Assembly (NCBI RefSeq): GCF_014190775.1
Contig: NZ_JACHVP010000001.1
Coordinates: 1,922,001-1,986,000, forward strand
Length of the DNA stretch: 64,000 bases
Origin: Leifsonia aquatica
GTDB taxonomy: Bacteria; Actinomycetota; Actinomycetes; Actinomycetales; Microbacteriaceae
Direction of reading: 5' to 3'
Part shown: positions 46,414-54,042 of the stretch, in pieces
Layout: the number at the start of each line of letters is the position of its first letter
Numbering within the stretch: the stretch's first letter is position 1
The notes under the pieces: generated by a model
What the model was told of the DNA's origin: nothing
Databases searched by the model: none
Seen by the model: the letters and a program-made list of their open reading frames with translations, nothing else
Program-made: the position numbers and the translations under genes

Positions 46414-47847
46414 ATGACATCGTCAACCCGCATCGCGCCTCACCCCGGCGGCCTCGCATCCGGCGCCCGCTCCATGCACCCGTGGTGGGCTCTGACCGTC
46501 CTGGCGCTGGCCCAGTTCCTCGTCGTCCTGGACGCGTCCATCGTGAACATCGCCCTCCCCAGCGTCGGCGCAGCACTCCACCTGGGTACCGCCTCCCTGG
46601 CGTGGGTCGTCACCGCATACGTGCTGCCGTTCGGCGGCCTGCTCCTGCTCGGCGGGCGCCTGGCCGACCGCTTCGGCCACCGGCGGATGTTCCTCGTCGG
46701 GGTGGCCGGGTTCGCCGCGGCGTCCCTGCTGGCGGGCCTCTCGACGAGCGGAGGGATGCTGCTCGCCTCCCGCGCTCTCCAGGGCGGGTTCGCGGCACTG
46801 CTCGCGCCGGCGGCCCTTGCGCTGCTCACGCTCCTCTTCCCCGACGGCGCCGCCCGAGGCAAAGCGCTGGGCGTCTGGGGCGCGGTTGCCGGGATGGGAA
46901 GCGCCGCCGGCGTGCTCCTCGGCGGGGTGCTCACCGCCTCCTTCGGCTGGGCGTCGGTGTTCTTCGTGAACGTACCCGTGGGGGTCCTCGTCGTCCTCGT
47001 GCTCCCGCGACTGCTTTCCCGGGACCCCCGGACGAGCAGTGCGCCGATCGACACCGCGGGCGCCGTCACCGCGACCCTGGGCCTCGCGTCCGCCGTCGCT
47101 GCTCTGAGCGAGGGTGGCGTCTTGGGCTGGACGCACCCGATCGTCCTCGGCCTCGTCGTCGCCGCGCTCGCCCTCCTCACGGCGTTCGTCATCGTCGAGC
47201 GTCGCGTCGCGCACCCGTTGCTGCCCTTCGGCTTCTTCCGCAACCGGGATGCCGCCGCGGGCAACGTGGTGATGCTGCTGGTCGGAGGCTCGACCGTGGC
47301 CCTGTTCTTCGCCCTCTCGGTCTACCTGCAGGAGGTGCTCGGGCTCGACGCCCTGAGCGCCGGCCTCAGCCAGCTGCCGCTCGCCCTCGCTCTGGTCGCG
47401 GTCGCAGGCGGGGTCCCCGCTGTGGTGGCCCGCGTCGGACTGCGGCCCGCCCTCACCGGCGCGCTCCTGCTGCTCGCCGCGGGCGTGACGTGGTTCGCGC
47501 TGGCCGGACGGACCGGGCTCGTGACCGGGTTCATCCTCCCGAGCGTGGTCATCGGAGCCGCCCTGGGCGCGACGTTCGTGACGGCCACCCAGCTCGCCGT
47601 CCGCGGTACGGTCGAGGCCGAGTCCGGCCTCGCGAGCGGCCTCGTCAACACCAGTCAGCAGGTCGGCGGCGCAGTGGGACTGGCCGTCCTCGGCGGGATC
47701 GCAGCGGCCCAGACGGCGTCGCTCGTGCACTCGGGATCGACGCCGGTGGACGCGACGGCCGGCGGATTCCAGCTGCTCTTCTTCGGAGTGGCCGGGTTCG
47801 CCGTGGTGGGCGCGATCGTGACGACCGTCATGCGGCGCCGAGCCTGA
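46414..47847 (+). CDS. DHA2 (EmrB/QacA) family MFS multidrug exporter
   Basis: A 477-residue proton-coupled exporter with about 14 hydrophobic segments. Motif D of the DHA2 group is at QFLVVLDASIVNIALPSVGAAL (near residue 33), motif A at GGRLADRFGHRRMFLVG (about residue 82) and motif C-like GAVAGMGSAAGVLLGGVL near 165. Drug or toxic metabolite export is inferred from family and the upstream TetR regulator. GAAAGGA lies seven bases before the ATG. A strong hairpin follows at 47860-47898. Confidence 0.9.
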   Translation: MTSSTRIAPHPGGLASGARSMHPWWALTVLALAQFLVVLDASIVNIALPSVGAALHLGTASLAWVVTAYVLPFGGLLLLGGRLADRFGHRRMFLVGVAGFAAASLLAGLSTSGGMLLASRALQGGFAALLAPAALALLTLLFPDGAARGKALGVWGAVAGMGSAAGVLLGGVLTASFGWASVFFVNVPVGVLVVLVLPRLLSRDPRTSSAPIDTAGAVTATLGLASAVAALSEGGVLGWTHPIVLGLVVAALALLTAFVIVERRVAHPLLPFGFFRNRDAAAGNVVMLLVGGSTVALFFALSVYLQEVLGLDALSAGLSQLPLALALVAVAGGVPAVVARVGLRPALTGALLLLAAGVTWFALAGRTGLVTGFILPSVVIGAALGATFVTATQLAVRGTVEAESGLASGLVNTSQQVGGAVGLAVLGGIAAAQTASLVHSGSTPVDATAGGFQLLFFGVAGFAVVGAIVTTVMRRRA

Positions 47848-47859
47848 CGGCGCGAACGG

Positions 47860-47898
47860 CGAAGGGGCGGCCCGGGATGTCCCGGGGCCGCCCCTTCG
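47860..47898. terminator. Bidirectional terminator hairpin
   Basis: Arms CGAAGGGGCGGCC (47860-47872) and GGCCGCCCCTTCG (47886-47898) are perfectly complementary and an inner CGGG/CCCG extends the stem. It lies in the 65-base gap between the convergent exporter and nrdB genes. No long T-run follows, as is common in actinobacteria. Confidence 0.75.
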
Positions 47899-47912
47899 TG
47901 TGCGCGCGTGCG

Positions 47913-48902
47913 TCAGTGCCCGGTGGACGCCTTCGCGTTCGACTCGTACGAGGTGTTGGTCGACTCGAAGAAGTTGACCAGCTCGAGGGTGTCGTTGGCG
48001 GTCGCCATCCACTTGGCCGGGTTGGAGACCTTGTACTCAGCCTCGAACCCCAGCTCCTCCAGGCGACGGTCGGCCAGGTAGCGGACGTACTGGTTGATGT
48101 AGTTCGCGTTGAGGCCCAGGATGCCGCCCGGCAGGAGGTCGCGGTTGTACTGCTCCTCCATCTCGACGGCGTCGAGGATCATCTGCCGGATCTCGTTGGC
48201 GAACTCCGGCGTCTGCAGGTCGGGGTTCTCCTCGAGGACCGTGAGGATGAGGTTGATGCCGAACTTGAGGTGCAGCGACTCGTCGCGCACCACCCAGTCG
48301 ATCAGCGAACCGAAGTTGCGCAACAGGTTCCGCTGGCGGAACGAGAGCGCGACCATGAAGCCCGAATAGAACCAGATGCCCTCGAGGATCACGTTGTACG
48401 CGACGAGGTTGCGGATGAAGTCCTGCTTGCCCTCGGTCGTCGTGATGTCGAGGGTCTGCTCGGTCATCCGCTTGATGAACTGGACCTCGAACTCCTCCTT
48501 GCGGGCCATCGACGGCACGTCGACGTGGGAGTTGTAGGCCTGCTCGCGGTCGATCGGGAACGTCTCGAGGACGTACTCGAACGACATGCAGTGGTTCGCC
48601 TCCTCCCACATCTGCTTGGCGAGGTAGAGGTGCGCCTCGGCCGCGTTGATGTAGGGGTAGACGCCGAACGCGAGCGCCTTGTTGACGAGGAGCTCGTTCG
48701 GGTTGAAGTAGCTCATCAGGAAGGTGACCGCGTGACGCTCCTCGTCGGTCATCTTCTTGAAGTCGGCGATGTCCTCACCGAGCTGGATCTCGTTCGGGAA
48801 CCAGGTGTTCGCGACGGCCTGGTCGTACAGGTCCATCGCCCACTGGTACTTCACCGGCTTGAGCAGCAGGCCCTCTTCGATCCCGGTACCCAGGATGCCC
48901 AT
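47913..48902 (-). CDS. nrdB: Ribonucleotide reductase small subunit, class Ic-like
   Basis: A 329-residue R2 protein. The six metal ligands read E70, E101, H104, E174, E208 and H211 (NPNELL, EEANHCMSF, ILEGIWFY, RDESLHL). Class Ia R2 has Asp at the first position and a radical Tyr three residues after the first His ligand plus one; here E101-x2-H104-x3-F108 places Phe exactly there. Glu as first ligand plus Phe at the radical site is the pattern of the Mn/Fe class Ic R2 of Chlamydia trachomatis. It therefore probably works without a tyrosyl radical. It is the third gene after nrdA and the tail ORF, 46 bases after the latter. Confidence 0.93.
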   Translation of the reverse strand: MGILGTGIEEGLLLKPVKYQWAMDLYDQAVANTWFPNEIQLGEDIADFKKMTDEERHAVTFLMSYFNPNELLVNKALAFGVYPYINAAEAHLYLAKQMWEEANHCMSFEYVLETFPIDREQAYNSHVDVPSMARKEEFEVQFIKRMTEQTLDITTTEGKQDFIRNLVAYNVILEGIWFYSGFMVALSFRQRNLLRNFGSLIDWVVRDESLHLKFGINLILTVLEENPDLQTPEFANEIRQMILDAVEMEEQYNRDLLPGGILGLNANYINQYVRYLADRRLEELGFEAEYKVSNPAKWMATANDTLELVNFFESTNTSYESNAKASTGH

Positions 48903-48948
48903 AGTTCTGTTTCTCCTCTTCAGACTCGACGGCGCGCGCAGTGCGTGA

Positions 48949-49029
48949 TTACTGGCAGGACTCGCACTGCAGGTCGTCCATCGGGTCGACCGGCACGTAG
49001 TACTCCTCGATCTTGGTGGCGGTGTTCAT
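48949..49029 (-). CDS. 26-residue CxxC peptide: detached NrdA C-terminal redox tail
   Basis: The ATG (49027-49029) overlaps the nrdA stop by one base (TAATG). Six bases before it lies GGAGGTGA (49043-49036), a perfect complement of the 16S anti-Shine-Dalgarno sequence. The product starts MNTATKIEEYYVP and ends DDLQCESCQ. A CxxC at the very C-terminus is what class I NrdA/NrdE proteins carry on a flexible tail to re-reduce their active-site disulfide and pass electrons from thioredoxin or NrdH. NrdA here ends after an Ala/Pro-rich linker without any cysteine pair, so the peptide supplies the missing tail. It may act in trans or be fused by occasional -1 frameshifting. Confidence 0.8.
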   Translation of the reverse strand: MNTATKIEEYYVPVDPMDDLQCESCQ

Positions 49030-51503
49030 TACTTGTCACCTCCCGAGAGACCTCCGAAGCCGAACCCGCGGCGAGCGGGGGCGGCGGGAGCCGGTGCGGC
49101 GGCGGGCTCGGCCGCGGCGGCCGGCGCACCGGCGCCGACGGTCGCGAAGCCCTTGCGGCCGCCCGAGATCTCCTCGGACTTGTTGACCTTGACCGTCGAC
49201 TGCTCGGCCTGGTGACGCGGCTTCATGTGGAGGTAGTACGTCGTCTTGACGCCCTTCTCCCACGCTGCGTAGTAGATGTCCATCATGTCGCCGAGGTCCC
49301 GGGTCTCCAGGTACATGTTGCGGCTGATGGCCTGGTCGATCCACTTCTGAGCGCGGGCCGCGACCTCGATGAAGGCGTGCGGCGAGAGCTGGAAGCTCGT
49401 CTTGAACGTCGCCTTGATCTCGTCCGGGATCGCAGCGATGCCCTGGATGTCGCCCTGCGAACGGAGGATGGACTCGCGCACGTCCTCCCACAGGCCACGC
49501 TCCTGGAGCGCGGCGACCAGGTTGCGGTTGACCTCGAGGAACTTGCCCGACGAGGTGGACCGGCTGAAGATCTGCGAGAACTGCGGGTCGAAGCCGGGGG
49601 TCGTGCCGGCCACGAGGCCGATCGACGCCGTCGGGGCGATCGCCATCAGGGTGGCGTTGCGCATGCCGCCCTTGACCTTCTCGCGCAGGCGGTCCCAGTC
49701 GAGGCGGATGGTGCGGTCCACGGTGATCGGGACGCCGCGGTCGGCCTCGGTGAGCGCGATCGAGTCGTAGGGGACGAGGCCCTTCGACCAGCGCGAGCCC
49801 TCGAAGTTCGGGTACGCGCCGCGCTCCTGAGCGAGGTCGGCGCTCTCGTCGATCGCCGCGTACGAGACGTGCTCCATGATCTCGTCGATCAGGGCGTACG
49901 CCTCCTCGCTCTCGTAGCTGAGGCCGAGTCGCTCGACGATGTCGGTGAAGCCCATCACGCCGAGGCCGATGGCGCGGTTCTGCTGGTTCGAGAAGTCGGC
50001 CTCGTCGACGCTCGACACGGTGATGTCGATGAGGTTGTCCAGCTGGCGGACCGCCTGGCGGGCGCTCTCCTCGATGCGGGCGAAGTCCATCTTGCCGTCG
50101 ACGATGTGACGGGAGAGGTTGATCGACGCCAGGTTGCAGACCGAGACGTTGTCGCGGTCCTGCGGCAGCGTGATCTCGGTGCAGAGGTTCGACAGGTGGA
50201 TGGTGCCGGTGTTGTTGTTGAGGGCACGGTTGTTGATCGTGTCCTTCCAGGTCAGCCACGGGTGGCTGGTGGTCTGGAGGCTCATCAGGATGTCCTTGAA
50301 CTGGGCGCGCGCGCTCATCTTCTTGAACATCACGATGCGGCCGGCCTCGGCCTCGTCGATGTAGTGCTGGTAGCGCTCCGAGAACTCCTTGCCGTAGAGC
50401 TCGTTGAGGTCCGAGACCTCCAGCGGGTCGAACAGGTACCAGTCCTGGTCGTTCTGGACACGCTTCATGAACTCGTCACTGATCCACACCGCGGTGTTGG
50501 CGGTGCGGGTGCGGCGGTAGGGGTCGCCGGAGTTCTGGCGCAGGTCCAGGAACTCCGGGAAGTCCATGTGCCAGTTCTCCATGTAGAAGCACAGGGCACC
50601 GAACTTCTTGCCGCCACGGCTGACCGCGCGCAGCACCGAGTCGATGGTGTGCATGAACGGGATCGGACCGGTGGAGGTCGTGTTGTTCGAGCGGATGGGC
50701 GAGCCCTGAGCACGCAGCTTGGTGACCGAGAGGCCGATGCCGCCGGTGCCCTTGGTGAGCCACATGACGTCGCGGACCGACTTGGCGATGTGCTCGATGT
50801 CGTCCTGCATCTCCATGACGAAGCAGTTGGAGAGCTGCGGGTACGCGGTGCCGGCGTTGACGAGCGTGGAGCCCGCGGCCAGGTACTCGAGCTTCGACAT
50901 CTTCTCGTAGAAGGCGAGGGCGTGGCTCGTCGGGTCGGCCTCGTTGAGCGAGAGGCCCATCGCGATGCGCATCCAGAAGTACTGGGGCACCTCGAGCGAG
51001 TCGCCGTTGCGGGCCTTGATGCCGTAGCGGTTGTTGAGGGTCACGACGCCGATGTACTTGAGCAGCTCGTCGCGCGACGGGTCGAGCGCGGAGGAGAGGC
51101 GGTCGAGGTCGAAGAGCTGGGTGAAGCGGGAGTCGAGGAGGGTCTCGGCGACGCCGCGCTCGACGTACGCGCGGAAGTGCGAGCCGTGGAGGGAGACGAG
51201 CTCCTCGAAGTCGGCGTAGTCACCGAGGACGCGCTTGTAGATCGTCTTGAGGAGGAGGCGTGCGGCGACGGTGTCGAACGCCGGGTCGTCCTTGACGTTC
51301 TGCAGGGCGACCTGGATGACGGCCTCGTCGAGCTGCTGGGTCGTGATGCCGTCGAAGAGAGTGAGCTCGAGCTCGCTCGCGATCTGGGTGACCCAGGTGA
51401 TGTTGTCGTCCAGACCCTGGGCCGCCGTCTCGATGGCCAGGTTGATCTTGTTGGCGTCGTACGGCTCGCGCTCGCCATTCCGCTTCACGACGGTGATTGG
51501 CAC
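49029..51503 (-). CDS. nrdA: Ribonucleotide reductase large subunit, class I with ATP cone
   Basis: An 824-residue alpha subunit reducing ribonucleoside diphosphates. An N-terminal ATP cone (VVKRNGEREPYDANKINLAI, about residues 5-95) provides activity control as in class Ia. The catalytic set is C227 (QLSNCFVM), N439, C441 and E443 (LSNLCTEI), C456 (VSVCNLAS) and the radical-transfer pair Y756-Y757 (TTYYLHMKPR). After about residue 780 comes an Ala/Pro linker ending GFGGLSGGDK with no cysteines; the usual tail is the separate ORF that overlaps the stop. The start is a GTG with GAGGGAGAG upstream. Leader and promoter region hold NrdR boxes and a structured RNA. Confidence 0.95.
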   Translation of the reverse strand: MPITVVKRNGEREPYDANKINLAIETAAQGLDDNITWVTQIASELELTLFDGITTQQLDEAVIQVALQNVKDDPAFDTVAARLLLKTIYKRVLGDYADFEELVSLHGSHFRAYVERGVAETLLDSRFTQLFDLDRLSSALDPSRDELLKYIGVVTLNNRYGIKARNGDSLEVPQYFWMRIAMGLSLNEADPTSHALAFYEKMSKLEYLAAGSTLVNAGTAYPQLSNCFVMEMQDDIEHIAKSVRDVMWLTKGTGGIGLSVTKLRAQGSPIRSNNTTSTGPIPFMHTIDSVLRAVSRGGKKFGALCFYMENWHMDFPEFLDLRQNSGDPYRRTRTANTAVWISDEFMKRVQNDQDWYLFDPLEVSDLNELYGKEFSERYQHYIDEAEAGRIVMFKKMSARAQFKDILMSLQTTSHPWLTWKDTINNRALNNNTGTIHLSNLCTEITLPQDRDNVSVCNLASINLSRHIVDGKMDFARIEESARQAVRQLDNLIDITVSSVDEADFSNQQNRAIGLGVMGFTDIVERLGLSYESEEAYALIDEIMEHVSYAAIDESADLAQERGAYPNFEGSRWSKGLVPYDSIALTEADRGVPITVDRTIRLDWDRLREKVKGGMRNATLMAIAPTASIGLVAGTTPGFDPQFSQIFSRSTSSGKFLEVNRNLVAALQERGLWEDVRESILRSQGDIQGIAAIPDEIKATFKTSFQLSPHAFIEVAARAQKWIDQAISRNMYLETRDLGDMMDIYYAAWEKGVKTTYYLHMKPRHQAEQSTVKVNKSEEISGGRKGFATVGAGAPAAAAEPAAAPAPAAPARRGFGFGGLSGGDK

Positions 51504-51648
51504 GTTCTCTCCCTCTTCGCACTGCCGTCAACCCGAGTGGCGGCATGGTCGTGCACCGGCTCCCTCGAAGGGCTGGTCCGGCGCTGTTTCCCCGTGGATC
51601 GAGCCGCAGCGAGGCGATTTCCGCGTGCTGCGGCGATCCGTGTTTGAC
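51504..51648 (-). ncRNA. Structured 5' leader of nrdA (possible regulatory RNA)
   Basis: About 140 bases separate the likely promoter from the nrdA start. On the minus-strand RNA, a stem of 6 plus 7 base pairs (GGAUCG and CCGCAGC pairing with GCUGCGG and CGAUCC, 51639-51596) is followed by a CGCCGG/CCGGUG stem around a CCCUUCGAGGG hairpin, then UGCCG/CGGCA near the start codon. The pieces GCCGGUGCACGACC and GCCGCCACU recall parts of cobalamin riboswitches, which control nrd genes in Streptomyces, but the conserved core is incomplete, so I do not assign it. The rest of this 309-base intergenic region holds the boxes listed separately. Confidence 0.4.
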
Positions 51649-51662
51649 CACTATATAGCGGG
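51649..51662 (-). promoter_or_regulatory. NrdR box 1
   Basis: On the minus strand the 14-mer ends TATATAGTG and matches the NrdR box in 11 of 14 positions (consensus CACWATATMTWGTG). Its centre is 32 bases from box 2, about three helical turns, the usual spacing for NrdR pairs. TATAGT within it may also be the -10. Confidence 0.65.
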
Positions 51663-51680
51663 GTGCCGACATTTCCATCC

Positions 51681-51694
51681 CCCCATATCTAGTG
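51681..51694 (+). promoter_or_regulatory. NrdR box 2
   Basis: CCCCATATCTAGTG matches the NrdR consensus in 12 of 14 positions. It pairs with box 1 at 32-base centre-to-centre spacing. Confidence 0.68.
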
Positions 51695-51700
51695 GGCGTG

Positions 51701-51738
51701 TCGTCCACAGATGTGCATGAGTTATGCACATATCCACA
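51701..51738. promoter_or_regulatory. Cluster of three DnaA-box-like sites
   Basis: TCGTCCACA (51701-51709), TTATGCACA (51722-51730) and ATATCCACA (51730-51738) each differ by one base or so from the DnaA box TTRTCCACA and point the same way. They lie just upstream of the NrdR boxes with respect to nrdA. DnaA boxes are known in the Escherichia coli nrdAB promoter. Confidence 0.55.
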
Positions 51739-51812
51739 GGCCCTCATGCGGGTGACGCACTCTGCGTGGACCCTCGTGGAAGGCCGTTTCCGCCCGATAG
51801 AGTGATCGGATT

Positions 51813-53024
51813 GTGAGCAGTTACTCGAGCCTTCTGAAGACCCCCGGTGTCGCGCGGATCATCGCCGCACAGCTGACGGCGCGGTTCCCCTTCGGCATGC
51901 TCTCGCTCGCCTTCCTGCTGCACATCGAGCGCGTCCACCACTCCTACGGGGCGGCCGGACTCGTGCTCGCCGCGATGAGCATCGGCCAGGCGATCGCCGG
52001 ACCGATGACGAGCCGCCTCATGGGCGTGCTCGGGATGCGCGTGGTGCTGTGGACGACGCTGGCGTTCTGCGCCGTCGCCGTCGCCGTGATCGGCCTCGTC
52101 GTGATGCCGATCCCCGTGACGATGGCCGTCGCCTTCTTCGCCGGCCTCAGCATGCCGCCGATCCAGCCCGCCGTGCGCACCATCTATCCCAAGATGGTCA
52201 ACTCGCGGCAGCTCACCCCGCTCTTCTCGCTCGATGCGTCCGCGCAGGAAATCATCTGGATCGCGGGTCCGGTGGCGATCACCTTCGTCTCGACCCAGAT
52301 CGGCACCGTCGAGGGCATCCTGATGTCCGTGGCGATCATGCTGCTCGGCGGCTTCTGGTTCATCGCGTCGCCCGAGGTCGGGCGCGTGCGCATCCCGCGC
52401 AGCAAGCGGCGCTTCGGCGTGGTGCTCACCCGGCCGCCCGTGCTGCTGGCGACGGTCGTCGGCTTCCTGCTCATCGGCTCGTGCGCCGCCGTCGAGGCGG
52501 GCGTCGTCGCCACCTTCGACGAAGGCTCCCCACTCTCGGGCATCGTCCTCGCCATCTGGTCCGTCGGCTCCCTCGTCGGCGGTCTCGCCTTCGGCCACGT
52601 CCCGATCGGGCCGTGGGCCACCGCCCGCCGCATGCTGCTCGTGTTCATCGGCGTCAGCCTCTCGAGCTTCATGCTCTGGTCGCCGTGGGCCCTGTCCGCC
52701 ACCCTCCTCATCGCCGGTGTGGGCATCGCCCCGGCCCTCGCGGTGCTCTTCGCGATCGTCTCCGCCAGCGTGAAGTTCTCCGACACCGCCGAGGCGTACG
52801 GCTGGGTCGGTACCGGACAGCTCATCGGTGCGGCCCTCGGCTCGGCCCTCGCGGGGTTCCTCATCGACGGCTTCGGCGCCCTCGGTGCCTTCTGGGCCGC
52901 CGCGCTCTTCGCCCTGGTCGGATTCGTCGTCGCCGCCCTGGCGCACCGCATCCACCCCGATCTCCGCGGCCGCGACGCCTCCCCCATCCCCGACACCGAG
53001 CCCGTCCCCGTCCAGCCCTCCTGA
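51813..53024 (+). CDS. MFS transporter, unknown substrate
   Basis: A 403-residue major facilitator with about 12 hydrophobic segments. It opens LLKTPGVARIIAAQLTARFPFGMLSL, and the loop MTSRLMGVLGMRVVLW corresponds to motif A in degenerate form. GFWFIASPEVGRVRIPRSKRRFG is the central cytoplasmic loop, and a short hydrophilic Pro-rich tail ends the protein. This type is common in actinobacteria and uncharacterised. The start is a GTG, with TAGAGT (51798-51803) nine bases upstream as a -10. It is divergent from nrdA, sharing the upstream region with the NrdR and DnaA sites. A long palindrome begins eight bases after its stop. Confidence 0.85.
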   Translation: MSSYSSLLKTPGVARIIAAQLTARFPFGMLSLAFLLHIERVHHSYGAAGLVLAAMSIGQAIAGPMTSRLMGVLGMRVVLWTTLAFCAVAVAVIGLVVMPIPVTMAVAFFAGLSMPPIQPAVRTIYPKMVNSRQLTPLFSLDASAQEIIWIAGPVAITFVSTQIGTVEGILMSVAIMLLGGFWFIASPEVGRVRIPRSKRRFGVVLTRPPVLLATVVGFLLIGSCAAVEAGVVATFDEGSPLSGIVLAIWSVGSLVGGLAFGHVPIGPWATARRMLLVFIGVSLSSFMLWSPWALSATLLIAGVGIAPALAVLFAIVSASVKFSDTAEAYGWVGTGQLIGAALGSALAGFLIDGFGALGAFWAAALFALVGFVVAALAHRIHPDLRGRDASPIPDTEPVPVQPS

Positions 53025-53031
53025 CCCGCTT

Positions 53032-53097
53032 CTCGCGAGACGTGACTTGTTGCGGGTGTGGGGCACTCCCCACCCGCAACAAGTCACATCTCGCGAG
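53032..53097. repeat. Palindrome with 27-base arms, left copy
   Basis: The arms 53032-53058 and 53071-53097 pair at 26 of 27 positions; the left arm begins CTCGCGAGACGTGACTTG and ends TTGCGGGTG, and the centre is TGGGGCACTCCC. A near-identical palindrome lies at 54025-54090. Two base pairs differ between the copies with both strands of the stem changed (C53046-G53083 versus G54039-C54076; T53048-A53081 versus A54041-T54074). Confidence 0.9.
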
Positions 53098-53151
53098 GGA
53101 GGGGTGTGGATAAGGGACCGGACGAAGGGAACGTCCGGGCAGGGTGAGGGG

Positions 53152-54042
53152 ATGGTACGGATCACACCCCTCCCGCACGCACTCCGCGGGCCCTTCCACG
53201 TGCAGGATGCGCTGCAGAGCGGCGTGAGCGCGGGGCGACTCCGGGCGTCCGATCTGCACGCGCCCCTGCGCGGAGTGCGGATCGCGGCGGCTGCGCCCAC
53301 GCTCCAGGAGCGCTGCTCAGCCCTGCTGTGCCACCGCGACGATCGCCTCCTGTTCAGCCATGTCACGGCGGCACGGCTGTACGGCGCGCCGCTCCCCCGC
53401 CATCTCGACGTGGATGACCCGATCCATGTGACCGTCCCCGCAGGCGAGCGTGCGCCACAGATAGCGGGCATCCATTCCCACACGATCGCGAGCTGGTCTC
53501 CCGCGCTGGTCGGTGCCTTTCCGGTGACCTCACCTGCGCAGACATGGCTCGACCTGGTCCCGCTGCTGGACCGCTCATCGTCGATCGCCGTGGCCGACTA
53601 TCTGGTCTCAGGATCGGCACCGTGGACGACACGAGATCACCTCGAGAGCATCGTGGCGGCGTGGCCGGGGCGGCGCGGGGTGAAGCAGGCGCGAGCCCAG
53701 CTCCCGGCCGTCCGCACGGGCGTCGACTCGCCCGGTGAGACTCGCCTGCGGCTGCTCTTGACCGACGCGGGTCTCCCGGAGCCCGCGGTGAACTTCACCC
53801 TGCTCGATCGCGTCGGCGCTGCGATCGCGCGCGCAGACCTCGCCTATCCGATCGAGCAGATCGCGATCGAATACGAGGGCGACATCCACCGCGTCGACCG
53901 CCAGGTCTGGATGAAGGATCTGCGACGTCGCGAGCGGGTGGAGGATCTCGGCTGGCGGATGGTCCGCGTGACCGCCTCCGACCTCCACGAACCCGCCGCA
54001 CTTCTCACACGTCTGCGAAAACTCCTCGCGAGACGTGAGTAG
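53152..54042 (+). CDS. AbiEi-like N-terminus / DUF559 nuclease-fold protein
   Basis: A 296-residue protein common in actinobacteria. The N-terminus (FHVQDALQSGVSAGRLRASDLHAPLRGVRIA, here split: residues 15-45) resembles the winged-helix of AbiEi-type antitoxins. The C-terminal 100 residues are DUF559, related to Vsr endonucleases: SPGETRLRLLL, then RADLAYPIEQIAIEYEGDIH with Asp, Glu and Asp-His positions like a PD-(D/E)XK core, then RREDVEDLGWRMVRVTA-like sequence. Nuclease activity is not proven. The ATG has GAGGGG before it. The gene is bracketed by two matching palindromes, and its stop codon lies inside the left arm of the second, so the last residues are encoded by the repeat. Confidence 0.8.
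   Translation: MVRITPLPHALRGPFHVQDALQSGVSAGRLRASDLHAPLRGVRIAAAAPTLQERCSALLCHRDDRLLFSHVTAARLYGAPLPRHLDVDDPIHVTVPAGERAPQIAGIHSHTIASWSPALVGAFPVTSPAQTWLDLVPLLDRSSSIAVADYLVSGSAPWTTRDHLESIVAAWPGRRGVKQARAQLPAVRTGVDSPGETRLRLLLTDAGLPEPAVNFTLLDRVGAAIARADLAYPIEQIAIEYEGDIHRVDRQVWMKDLRRRERVEDLGWRMVRVTASDLHEPAALLTRLRKLLARRE

Noticed and set aside
46482-51647. Very long open frame (about 1,700 codons) across the exporter and RNR genes on the plus strand
   Set aside because: It runs antisense to nrdB and nrdA and in another frame of the exporter. Its translation is low-complexity Arg/Asp/Glu/Val text with no domain. Long frames like this are expected opposite genes in very GC-rich DNA.
51504-51648. Cobalamin riboswitch in the nrdA leader
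   Set aside because: Only fragments of the consensus are seen (GCCGGUG, GCCGCCACU); the middle part of the core is missing. I report a structured leader but not this identity.
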